A DNA stretch of 43,060 nt from Rhodobacter sp. (lineage in GTDB: Bacteria > Pseudomonadota > Alphaproteobacteria > Rhodobacterales > Rhodobacteraceae): positions 1 through 43,060 of the forward strand of contig JADCEN010000017.1 of assembly GCA_020250175.1 (NCBI GenBank), in the 5' to 3' direction. The stretch's first letter is position 1. Each line of letters opens with the position of its first letter. The position numbers and the translations under genes are program-made. This document shows, piece by piece, positions 36,359 to 43,060 of the stretch. Below the pieces are notes generated by a model that worked only from the letters and a program-made list of their open reading frames with translations, was not told where the DNA came from and did no database searches.

Positions 36359-37816
36359 ATGATTGAACGCCGCAGCTTCTACATCAACGGGGCCTGGGTG
36401 GCCCCTGTCACCCCGCGCGACTGTCTGGTGATTGATCCGTCCACCGAAGACCCCTGCGCGGTGATCAGCCTGGGCGGTCAGGCCGATACCGATGCGGCTG
36501 TTGCCGCCGCCAAGGCCGCCTTCCCCGCCTGGTCGGTCAGCGACCCGGGACAGCGTCTGGCCTGCGTGGAAGGCATTCTGGCGCAGTATTACGCCCGCAA
36601 GGAAGAACTGGCGCAGGCAATCAGCCTGGAAATGGGCGCGCCCATCGATTTGGCGCGTGATGATCAGGCCGAATGCCTGCCCTGGCATCTGAAGAACTTC
36701 ATCACCGCCTTCAAGACCATGCAGTTCATCCGCCCGCTGGGGCCGCATGCGCCCAATGACCGCATCGCGCTGGAACCCATCGGGGTGGTCGGGCTGATCA
36801 CGCCGTGGAACTGGCCGATGAACCAGGTCACGCTGAAGGTAATCCCCGCGCTGCTGGCAGGCTGCACCTGTGTGCTGAAACCATCCGAGGAATCGCCGCT
36901 GTCCTCGATCCTGTTCGCCGAATTCTGCCATGATGCCGGGGTGCCTGCGGGCGTGTTCAATCTGGTCAATGGCGACGGGGCCGGGGTGGGCAGCCAGCTT
37001 TCGGCGCATCCCGATGTCGAGATGATCTCTTTCACCGGCTCCACCCGGGCGGGCCGGGCCATTTCCAGGGCAGCGGCCGAGACACTGAAGCGCGTCACGC
37101 TGGAACTGGGGGGCAAGGGGGCCAACCTGATTTTCGCCGATGCCGATGACCGCGCCGTGGAACGCGGCGTGCGCCACATGATGAACAATTCGGGCCAAAG
37201 CTGCAACGCGCCGTCGCGGATGCTGGTGGAACGCCCCGCCTATGAGCGCGCCGTGGAAATCGCGGCTCGGGTCGCCGACGGGATAAAAATTGGCCCGGCG
37301 CAAGAGGCGGGCAAGCACATCGGCCCGGTGGTGAACCGCCGCCAGTGGGAACAGATCCAGGGCTATATCCAGAAGGGCATTGATGAAGGTGCGCGCCTGG
37401 TGGCGGGCGGGCCGGGCCTGCCCGAAGGTTTCAACCGGGGCTTTTATGTCAAGCCGACGGTCTTTGCCGATGTCGTGCCCGGCATGACCATTGAACGGGA
37501 AGAGATTTTCGGCCCCGTGCTGTCGATCATCCCCTTTGATACCGAGGCCGAGGCGGTGCGTATCGCCAATGACACGCCCTACGGCCTGACCAACTATGTC
37601 CAAAGCCAGGACGGCCCGCGCCGCAACCGTCTGGCCCGGCAGCTGCGCGCCGGGATGGTCGAGATGAACGGCAAATCACGCGGGGCGGGGGCACCGTTCG
37701 GCGGCATCAAGGCCTCGGGCCGCGCGCGCGAGGGCGGGCATTGGGGCATTGAGGAATTCCTCGAGGTCAAGGCAATCTCCGGCTGGCATTCTGCCGCTGA
37801 TCTTGCCGCCGAATAA
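36359..37816 (+). CDS. NAD(P)-dependent aldehyde dehydrogenase
   Basis: A 485-residue ALDH that oxidises an aldehyde to the acid. The oxyanion Asn151 is in TPWNWPMNQ, the cofactor segment is KPSEESP at 174-180, the general base Glu249 is in LELGGKGANL and the nucleophile Cys282 is in NNSGQSCNAPSRM. EIFGPVLSI near 390 is the family motif. The C-terminal GAPFGGIKASGRAREGG is typical. The natural aldehyde cannot be named. The ATG at 36359 has AAGGAGG upstream. It lies 78 bp after the DUF2332 gene and may be cotranscribed with it. Confidence 0.95.
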   Translation: MIERRSFYINGAWVAPVTPRDCLVIDPSTEDPCAVISLGGQADTDAAVAAAKAAFPAWSVSDPGQRLACVEGILAQYYARKEELAQAISLEMGAPIDLARDDQAECLPWHLKNFITAFKTMQFIRPLGPHAPNDRIALEPIGVVGLITPWNWPMNQVTLKVIPALLAGCTCVLKPSEESPLSSILFAEFCHDAGVPAGVFNLVNGDGAGVGSQLSAHPDVEMISFTGSTRAGRAISRAAAETLKRVTLELGGKGANLIFADADDRAVERGVRHMMNNSGQSCNAPSRMLVERPAYERAVEIAARVADGIKIGPAQEAGKHIGPVVNRRQWEQIQGYIQKGIDEGARLVAGGPGLPEGFNRGFYVKPTVFADVVPGMTIEREEIFGPVLSIIPFDTEAEAVRIANDTPYGLTNYVQSQDGPRRNRLARQLRAGMVEMNGKSRGAGAPFGGIKASGRAREGGHWGIEEFLEVKAISGWHSAADLAAE

Positions 37817-38608
37817 GGATTGCCGTTCCGCCCGATGTCCCGCACAGGTTCGCTGCCCTGCGCGGTGATCACGGACCTGACGGGCAGTTGCCCGACCCGA
37901 CGGCCAATCCTGCGGACTGGCTGTCGGGTCCGCTGAGAAGGCCGGTCTGCTTATGGGTTCGGGTCGGCCCAATCCGCAGGGCAAACCCGACCGCTGTCGG
38001 ACCGCCCCGCCCGATCCGGTCGGCGAGAGGGAGGAAGGTCGGCTGCCGCATCGGACAGCGGCGCATCGCGCCCCGGCGGGCGGCCCTGCGCGCCAGGCAG
38101 GCGGTGGGCCATGCCCTGCCGTGCCATGCACCCCCCAGCCTGGCACCGCCGATGGGCTGCACGACCTGAACCCTGACGGCAGCCTTGCCGCAACGCCGCC
38201 CTGAAAGAGGATCGCAGGGCAGGCCGACGGCATCGCGCAGTCCCTGCCCCGGCGCGGTTCTGCCGAGATCGCGCAGGCAGGCGGGACGATCTGCGCAGGC
38301 GCTGTTGCCCTGCCGGGCACGCCTGCGCCGCAGCCCTTGGTCGGGGCAGGCAAATCGCCCGTGCCGAAAGATGACCTGCGGGACCCCTTCGGCCTGACGC
38401 GGGCCGGACTCGATGCCGCAGACGAAGGGGTCACGCCGCAGCGGACGGCGGCAGCGCAAGAGCATGGCGCGCATTGCGGCATCAGACCCTGTCCGCGTTC
38501 AGGCTGCCGGACCCTTCCTTGTGCGATCCCTTTGCCTTGGCAATCCGCCGCGCTTTACCCCGCCCGTTCCGGGCGCTACATCCCCATTAAACCGCGCCGG
38601 AGGATGCC
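37817..38608. other. Gene-free stretch before trpB
   Basis: No frame in this 792-bp stretch looks like a protein: the longest, on the minus strand, are dominated by Arg, Gly, Ala and Cys and match no family I know. Hairpin-prone words are present, for example CGGGCA/TGCCCG near 37880 and CCGCTGTC/GACAGCGG between about 37990 and 38065. The trpB promoter should lie near the right end but none stands out. A badly decayed gene cannot be excluded. Confidence 0.5.
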
Positions 38609-39835
38609 ATGCCCGAAGACCACCTCAACAGCTATATGACCGGTCCCGATGAACAGGGCCGCTTCGGCCTGTTCGGCGGCCGCTTTGTGTCCGAAACGCT
38701 GATGCCGCTGATCCTTGAACTGGAAGAGCGCTACGAATTCGCCAAGACCGATCCCGGCTTCTGGGCGGAAATGCACGATCTGTGGACGCATTACGTCGGA
38801 CGCCCCAGCCCGCTGTATCACGCCGAGCGGATGACTGCGCATCTGGGCGGTGCAAAGATTTACATGAAACGCGACGAGCTGAACCATACCGGCGCGCACA
38901 AGATCAACAACGTGCTGGGCCAGATCATCCTGGCCCGCCGCATGGGTAAAAGCCGGATCATCGCCGAAACCGGTGCGGGCCAGCATGGCGTGGCCACCGC
39001 CACGGTCTGTGCCAAGTTCGGGCTGCAATGCGTGGTCTACATGGGTGCCCATGATGTGGAACGGCAGGCCCCGAACGTGTTCCGCATGCGGCTGCTGGGG
39101 GCCACGGTCATCCCCGTCACCTCGGGGCGCGGCACGCTGAAAGATGCGATGAACGATGCGCTGCGCGACTGGGTCACCAATGTGCGCGATACCTTCTACT
39201 GCATCGGCACTGTCGCCGGGCCACACCCCTATCCGGCCATGGTCCGGGATTTCCAGTCGATCATCGGCAAGGAAGCCAAGGCGCAGATGCAGGACCGCGA
39301 GGGGCGCCTGCCCGATACGGTCATTGCCGCCATCGGCGGGGGATCAAACGCAATGGGCCTGTTCTACCCGTTCCTTGACGATCCCTCGGTGCGGATCATC
39401 GGGGTCGAGGCGGGCGGCAAGGGTGTGGACGCGCGCATGGAACATTGCGCCAGCCTGACCGGGGGGCGGCCCGGCGTGCTGCACGGCAACCGCACCTATC
39501 TGCTGCAGGATGACGATGGCCAGATTCTGGAGGGGTATTCGATTTCCGCCGGTCTGGATTATCCCGGCATCGGCCCCGAACATTCCTGGCTGCATGATGT
39601 GGGCCGTGCCGAATATGTCTCCATCACCGATGCCGAAGCGCTGGCGGCGTTCCAGCTGTGCTGTGCGCTGGAAGGGATCATCCCGGCACTGGAACCCAGC
39701 CACGCCCTGGCCCATGTGATGAAGATCGCCCCCGGTCTGCCGAAGGACCATCTGATCATCATGAACATGTGCGGGCGCGGCGACAAGGACATCTTCACGG
39801 TGGCCAAGCACCTGGGCTTTGACATGAAGATTTAG
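38609..39835 (+). CDS. trpB: Tryptophan synthase beta chain
   Basis: TrpB joins indole and serine to tryptophan with pyridoxal phosphate. The 408-residue protein has the PLP lysine Lys98 in [23 protein letters not shown] (about 126-136), the phosphate loop GGGSNAMG (about 245-252) and the C-terminal SGRGDKD-type motif, here [11 protein letters not shown]. The ATG at 38609 follows GGAGG. No trpF or trpA is adjacent in the window, unlike the common trpF-trpB arrangement. It converges with the DUF2237 gene, 9 bp away. Confidence 0.97.
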   Translation: MPEDHLNSYMTGPDEQGRFGLFGGRFVSETLMPLILELEERYEFAKTDPGFWAEMHDLWTHYVGRPSPLYHAERMTAHLGGAKIYMKRDELNHTGAHKINNVLGQIILARRMGKSRIIAETGAGQHGVATATVCAKFGLQCVVYMGAHDVERQAPNVFRMRLLGATVIPVTSGRGTLKDAMNDALRDWVTNVRDTFYCIGTVAGPHPYPAMVRDFQSIIGKEAKAQMQDREGRLPDTVIAAIGGGSNAMGLFYPFLDDPSVRIIGVEAGGKGVDARMEHCASLTGGRPGVLHGNRTYLLQDDDGQILEGYSISAGLDYPGIGPEHSWLHDVGRAEYVSITDAEALAAFQLCCALEGIIPALEPSHALAHVMKIAPGLPKDHLIIMNMCGRGDKDIFTVAKHLGFDMKI

Positions 39836-39844
39836 GCGGCGCGG

Positions 39845-40210
39845 TCAGCCGTCGGCATGCGCCTGAAGCACCGCCAGCGGCACGATGTCCAGCGTGCGGC
39901 GATGCGTGGCACCCAGCCGCACCTTCGGTGCCGCCCCTTCCTCATGCGCCTGCAGGAACCGGCTGGCGCACAGGCACCACCGGTCGCCGGGCCGCAATCC
40001 GGCAAAGCCGTATTCCGGGCGCGGGGTGGACAGGTCGTTGCCCAGATATTTCGACAGGGCCAGAAACTCTGCCGTCATCAGCGCGCAGACCGTGTGCAGG
40101 CCAAAGTCATGCGGGCCGGTATCGCAACAGCCATTGCGGAAAAAGCCGGTCAGCGGGGCTGTGGAACAGGGTTCCAGCGGCCCGCCAAGCACATTCAGCG
40201 ATGGGTCCAT
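39845..40210 (-). CDS. DUF2237-family protein
   Basis: A 121-residue protein matching DUF2237 along its whole length. The segments are NVLGGPLEPCS (about 6-16), TGFFRNGCCDTGPHDFGLHTVCALMT (about 21-46), STPRPEYGFAGLRPGDRWCLCASRF (about 61-85) and ATHRRTLDIVPLAVLQAHA at the end. Several conserved cysteines and histidines suggest a metal or redox role, but none is established. The ATG at 40210 follows AGGAG and lies 9 bp after the chaA stop, so the two are probably cotranscribed. Confidence 0.9.
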   Translation of the reverse strand: MDPSLNVLGGPLEPCSTAPLTGFFRNGCCDTGPHDFGLHTVCALMTAEFLALSKYLGNDLSTPRPEYGFAGLRPGDRWCLCASRFLQAHEEGAAPKVRLGATHRRTLDIVPLAVLQAHADG

Positions 40211-40219
40211 GCAACACTC

Positions 40220-41311
40220 CTACGGGATGACGGATAACAGCAGAAACACCGAAAAGATCACAAGGTGAACAGCGCCCTGCAGAACGGTGGTGCGCCCGGT
40301 GCCCAGGGTCAGCGTGGCCGCGAACAGGGTCAGCATCAGCAGCACCATGTCTTCATCCGAAAGGCCCAGAACCAGCGGCACACCGAAGATCAGCGATACG
40401 GCCGCCACCGCCGGTATCGTCAGCCCGATACTGGCCACCGCCGACCCCAGCGCCAGGTTGATGCTGCTTTGCAGGCGGTTCGACAGCGCCGCGTTCATTG
40501 CCGCCAGCCCTTCGGGCAGCAGAACAACGGCGGCGATGACCACGCCCACGAAAGACAGCGGCAGCCCCGCGTTCTGCACCGCCAGCGTCAGCGGGAATGA
40601 CAGCAGCTTGGCCAGCAGCACCACCGCAGCAAGCGACAGCATCAGCAGCACGGCACTCGCGGCCGCCACCGCATTCGACGGCGCGATGAATGCCGGAACC
40701 GCCACGGTTTCATCCAGGAAATACTCGCGGTGGCGCACGGTCTGCACAAAAACGAACACCACATAGAGCGCCAGCGACACCAGACCCACGACCAGTAGCT
40801 GCACCGGCGCGTAATTCGGGCCGCGTGTGGCATCGGTGAAATTCGGCATCACCAGCGCAAAGACCGCCAGCGTGCCCAGCACCGCCAGCGTGGCCGAAGC
40901 CCCTTCCACCTGAAAGCTTTGCTGAAAATGCCGCCGCCCCCCCAGAACCAGACACAGCCCGATCACACCGTTCAGCACGATCATCACGGCAGAAAACACT
41001 GTGTCGCGCGCCACGGCGCTGCTGCCCGGCGCCTGTGACAGCAGGATGGAAACGATCAGCGCCACCTCGATCACCGTCACCGCGATGGCCAAAAGGATCG
41101 ATCCGAACGGTTCCCCTACTTTCAGGGCCAGCGCCTCGGCATGGTGAACGGCGGCAAAGACACTGATCCCCAGCAGCGCCACGGCAAGCGCCAGAACCGC
41201 AGGCGCGGTGGCGGAAATCATCCCTGTCAGCTTCAATGCCAGAACCCCGCCGGCCGCAAACGGTGCCAGCACCGCCCAGACCGGAATTCTGTGTGTGCCT
41301 TGTCCCGCCAA
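40220..41311 (-). CDS. chaA: ChaA-type calcium/cation:proton antiporter
   Basis: A 363-residue inner-membrane protein with about eleven helices in the Ca2+/cation antiporter (CaCA) arrangement. The two alpha-repeat motifs are GEPFGSILLAIAVTVIEVALI (about 66-86) and LLPEGLAAMNAALSNRLQSSINLALGSAVASIGLTIP (about 265-301), each with the membrane glutamate that binds the cation. E. coli ChaA exports calcium and sodium/potassium against protons. The start seems to be the TTG at 41311, with a poor ribosome-binding site; no better one is near. Probably part of a pth-chaA-DUF2237 operon. Confidence 0.9.
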   Translation of the reverse strand: MAGQGTHRIPVWAVLAPFAAGGVLALKLTGMISATAPAVLALAVALLGISVFAAVHHAEALALKVGEPFGSILLAIAVTVIEVALIVSILLSQAPGSSAVARDTVFSAVMIVLNGVIGLCLVLGGRRHFQQSFQVEGASATLAVLGTLAVFALVMPNFTDATRGPNYAPVQLLVVGLVSLALYVVFVFVQTVRHREYFLDETVAVPAFIAPSNAVAAASAVLLMLSLAAVVLLAKLLSFPLTLAVQNAGLPLSFVGVVIAAVVLLPEGLAAMNAALSNRLQSSINLALGSAVASIGLTIPAVAAVSLIFGVPLVLGLSDEDMVLLMLTLFAATLTLGTGRTTVLQGAVHLVIFSVFLLLSVIP

Positions 41312-41375
41312 TTCGCCCGCCCCCTGCCAGGCGCAAAGCCTGCGTCAGCCCCGGATCACTGTCAACGCCACAGGT

Positions 41376-42068
41376 TCAGTCCCGCCGGAACCGTCCGGCC
41401 AGCCGGCGCAGCGCAGAACCGGCTTCCGCCGCGCCGGGCTGGTCCGCAGCGGGCTGCGGCACGCCGGCAGGGGCAGGCCCCTGCCCGGCGGGCGGGCGCG
41501 GCGGTGCCATGCGCAGGGCGACCCGGTTGAGAAAACCCGGCCCATCCCCCGCCGCCAGCATCACAGCCCCTTCGGAAATCCCCCGCAGCAGGTCATCAAG
41601 CCAGCCCTGATCCGCCCCGGCAAAGTCATGCAGCACATAGGCGGCCACGGCATCCTTGTGGCCCGGATGGCCGATGCCGATGCGGACCCGCCCATAGGCG
41701 TCGCCGATATGGTCATGCATCGACCGCAGGCCGTTGTGCCCGGCATGGCCGCCACCCTGCTTCAACCGCAGCCTGCCCGGGGCCAGATCAAGTTCGTCGT
41801 GAAACACGGTCACGTCCTGCGGGGTCAGCCGGAAAAACCGCATCGCTTCGCCCACCGACTGTCCCGACAGGTTCATGAAGGTGCCGGGTTTCAGAAGACA
41901 CACCTTCTCATCCCCCAGCCGACCCTCTGCGATCATGCCCTGATGCGCCTTGCGCCAGGGACCGAAGCCATGATCGCCCGCGATCCGGTCCACAGCCATG
42001 AAGCCGATATTGTGCCGGTTGCCGGCATATTTCGCCCCGGGATTGCCAAGGCCCACGAATAGTTTCAT
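41376..42068 (-). CDS. pth: Peptidyl-tRNA hydrolase
   Basis: Pth frees tRNA from prematurely released peptidyl-tRNA. The 230-residue protein has the catalytic residues Asn9 (GLGNPGAKY), His19 (NRHNIGF) and Asp91 (FHDELDL), plus KQGGGHAGHNGLRS at about 103-116. The last 45 residues form a Pro/Ala-rich tail with a basic end (LRRLAGRFRRD), longer than in E. coli Pth (194 residues). Similar tails occur in alphaproteobacteria. The ATG at 42068 begins MKLFVGLGNPG. It lies upstream of chaA by 64 bp. Confidence 0.96.
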   Translation of the reverse strand: MKLFVGLGNPGAKYAGNRHNIGFMAVDRIAGDHGFGPWRKAHQGMIAEGRLGDEKVCLLKPGTFMNLSGQSVGEAMRFFRLTPQDVTVFHDELDLAPGRLRLKQGGGHAGHNGLRSMHDHIGDAYGRVRIGIGHPGHKDAVAAYVLHDFAGADQGWLDDLLRGISEGAVMLAAGDGPGFLNRVALRMAPPRPPAGQGPAPAGVPQPAADQPGAAEAGSALRRLAGRFRRD

Positions 42069-42198
42069 GCCCGTCTCCCGCCCTTTGGCCGCCGGGGATC
42101 AGGTAGCGCGCCACATCCCCTGCCGCAACCCGGTACGCTTGACCGGGCCGCCGGGCCGGGCCAGGCTGCGGGTGATGCGACGCACAGGGCAGGACCCC

Positions 42199-42516
42199 AT
42201 GATGTACCTTACCACGAACCGCTTCCGGGTCAGGCCGGGACGGGAGGCGGACTTTGAAGCGGTCTGGACCGCCCGTGACAGCCAATTGCCGCAGGTGCCG
42301 GGTTTTGTCTCGTTCCACCTGTTGAAAGGGGCGCGCAAGGATGACCACACCCTTTACCTTTCGCACACGCTTTGGGCCAGCGAAGCGGCGTTCACCGCCT
42401 GGACAAGGTCCGAAGCTTTCCGGTCGGCGCACCGGGGTGCCGGTGGCCATGCCGACATCTACCTTGGCCCGCCGGAGCTGGAGGTGTTCACCTCGGTCCA
42501 GCACATCGGGGCCTGA
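42199..42516 (+). CDS. Antibiotic-biosynthesis-monooxygenase (ABM) domain protein
   Basis: A 105-residue ferredoxin-like protein. MYLTTNRFRVRPGREADFEAVW is the first strand and helix, LPQVPGFVSFHLLKG the second strand pair, and LYLSHTLWASEAAFTAWTRSEAFRSAH the conserved helix with the Trp that is usual in this family. Relatives include quinol monooxygenases and haem-degrading IsdG/HmoB-like enzymes; the substrate is unknown. Two ATGs stand next to each other at 42199 and 42202, after AGGGCAGGA. It ends 24 bp before a good terminator. Confidence 0.85.
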   Translation: MMYLTTNRFRVRPGREADFEAVWTARDSQLPQVPGFVSFHLLKGARKDDHTLYLSHTLWASEAAFTAWTRSEAFRSAHRGAGGHADIYLGPPELEVFTSVQHIGA

Positions 42517-42539
42517 CCGCCACGTGGCGAACGGGAAAG

Positions 42540-42565
42540 ACGCGAAGGTGGGCCCTTCGCGTTTT
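42540..42565 (+). terminator. Intrinsic terminator after the ABM gene
   Basis: A perfect 9-bp stem ACGCGAAGG/CCTTCGCGT with loop TGGGC runs into TTTT. It is the only hairpin in the window with a proper T-run. Confidence 0.8.
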
Positions 42566-42710
42566 CCGGCTTGGTCAGGGTTGGCAGGGTGCGGACACTG
42601 TGCCGACCGCAGGGGATGCTGACGGGAACGCCGGAGGCACCTTCGCCTGCGTGCGCCCCCCGCCGTCTGGACGGGGCCATCGCCCCGCCCTGCGCCTGTC
42701 GCACGGCTGC

Positions 42711-42779
42711 CCGGGGCCAAAGCCCCCGGCGGGCCAAGCGGCAGCGTGGCGCTGTGGCAGGGGCGATGGCCCCTGCCAC
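42711..42779. repeat. Intergenic hairpin element, copy B
   Basis: A CCGGGGC/GCCCCCGG stem with loop CAAA (42711-42729) is followed by an 11-bp stem GTGGCAGGGGC/GCCCCTGCCAC with loop GATG (42754-42779). The arrangement and loop match copy A at 24842-24906. Confidence 0.6.
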
Positions 42780-42915
42780 TGAAGCGGTGAAAATGTCTTC
42801 GTCGGTGCGGGCGAGAACAGGAAACGCACCGCGTTTCCCCGCCCGCACGCGACGGTGCCCTACAGACCGTCGGGTCCGGGAAACACAGAGGCCAGCGCCC
42901 GACCCGGCGGGCGAG

Positions 42916-42944
42916 AAGCGCCCGCCGGGCCGGGGCGGGCGCTT
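42916..42944. repeat. 11-bp hairpin
   Basis: AAGCGCCCGCC and GGCGGGCGCTT pair perfectly over a 7-base loop GGGCCGG. The hairpin is followed on plus by GTCTCTATG, with no T-run. Confidence 0.7.
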
Positions 42945-42985
42945 GTCTCTATGATTTTCGCAGGCCCTGTCGTTTGATGGGGTTG

Positions 42986-43019
42986 GCCCGCAGGGACGGT
43001 GGCCACCGTCCCTGCGGGC
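42986..43019. repeat. 34-bp perfect palindrome
   Basis: GCCCGCAGGGACGGTGG is followed at once by its exact reverse complement, with no spacer and no mismatch. No gene is close on either side within the window. Confidence 0.95.
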
Positions 43020-43060
43020 TGGCGGGATGCGGACCGTGGCGGGCGCTGGTTCAGGGAACC

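Larger units (their letters stand above)
42566..43060. other. Gene-free, hairpin-rich end of the window
   Basis: No frame here looks coding. The stretch holds five hairpins or palindromes: 42711-42729, 42754-42779, a nested pair at 42805-42848 (GTGCGGGC/GCCCGCAC around GGAAACGC/GCGTTTCC), 42916-42944 and 42986-43019. It may continue beyond the window. Confidence 0.5.

Noticed and set aside
37676-38482. Minus-strand frames in the gap before trpB
   Set aside because: The composition is dominated by Arg, Cys, Gly and Ala, there is no ribosome site and no family resemblance; one end is antisense to the aldehyde dehydrogenase gene.
42566-43060. CRISPR array in the hairpin-rich end
   Set aside because: The hairpins differ from each other in sequence and spacing; there are no regularly spaced identical repeats and no cas genes.

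Overview
The window is a GC-rich chromosomal segment of an alphaproteobacterium, most likely a member of the Rhodobacterales (Rhodobacter/Paracoccus relatives). The signs are an Irr-type Fur protein divergent from a fabA-fabB-fabI operon, a phoH-ybeY-corC-lnt-metK-trmB run, the ethylmalonyl-CoA pathway genes ccr and ecm, a class I lysyl-tRNA synthetase, and a SAM/SAH riboswitch in front of metK, an RNA class known from Rhodobacterales. All of this rests on reading the sequence and on memory of the families; no search was run.

Layout. 1-4.4 kb: start of tuf (EF-Tu), a lipoprotein and parC on the minus strand, then an SH3-domain protein on plus. 4.4-8.0 kb (plus): SDR oxidoreductase, HIG1-type small membrane protein, cob(I)alamin adenosyltransferase, etfB-etfA. 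8.5-18.2 kb (minus): aroA, trmB, metK with its riboswitch, lnt, corC-like gene, ybeY, phoH, miaB and irr. 18.4-21.0 kb (plus): fabA-fabB-fabI. 21.2-24.4 kb (minus): VOC protein, tRNA-Gly(UCC), a broken alpha/beta-hydrolase gene ending in a 48-bp palindrome, and ecm. 25.4-28.2 kb (plus): PlsB-like acyltransferase and ccr. 28.5-34.9 kb: DUF4864 protein, CHAD protein, lysK, TerB-like protein, a LysR regulator divergent from an SbtA-type bicarbonate transporter, and a 1-Cys peroxiredoxin. 35.2-42.5 kb: DUF2332 protein, aldehyde dehydrogenase, trpB, DUF2237 protein, ChaA-type antiporter, pth and an antibiotic-biosynthesis-monooxygenase-like protein.

How the genes connect. Ccr and Ecm catalyse two defining steps of the ethylmalonyl-CoA pathway for C2 and acetyl-CoA assimilation. 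Ecm needs adenosylcobalamin, which the PduO-type adenosyltransferase makes. ETF is the usual electron acceptor of acyl-CoA dehydrogenases, including the one this pathway uses. FabA/FabB/FabI and the PlsB-like protein serve membrane lipid synthesis. PhoH, YbeY, MiaB, TrmB, Pth, LysK and EF-Tu serve RNA maturation and translation. MetK makes S-adenosylmethionine under control of its own leader RNA.

Five gene-free stretches longer than 300 bp (7983-8539, 24359-25370, 28181-28558, 37817-38608 and 42517-43060) hold hairpins, palindromes and short repeats but no convincing gene. I found no CRISPR array, prophage, insertion sequence or defence system. I see no clear undescribed multi-gene system. 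The best leads are the unusual metK leader, the palindrome that ends the broken hydrolase gene, and related intergenic hairpins at 24.8 and 42.7 kb.
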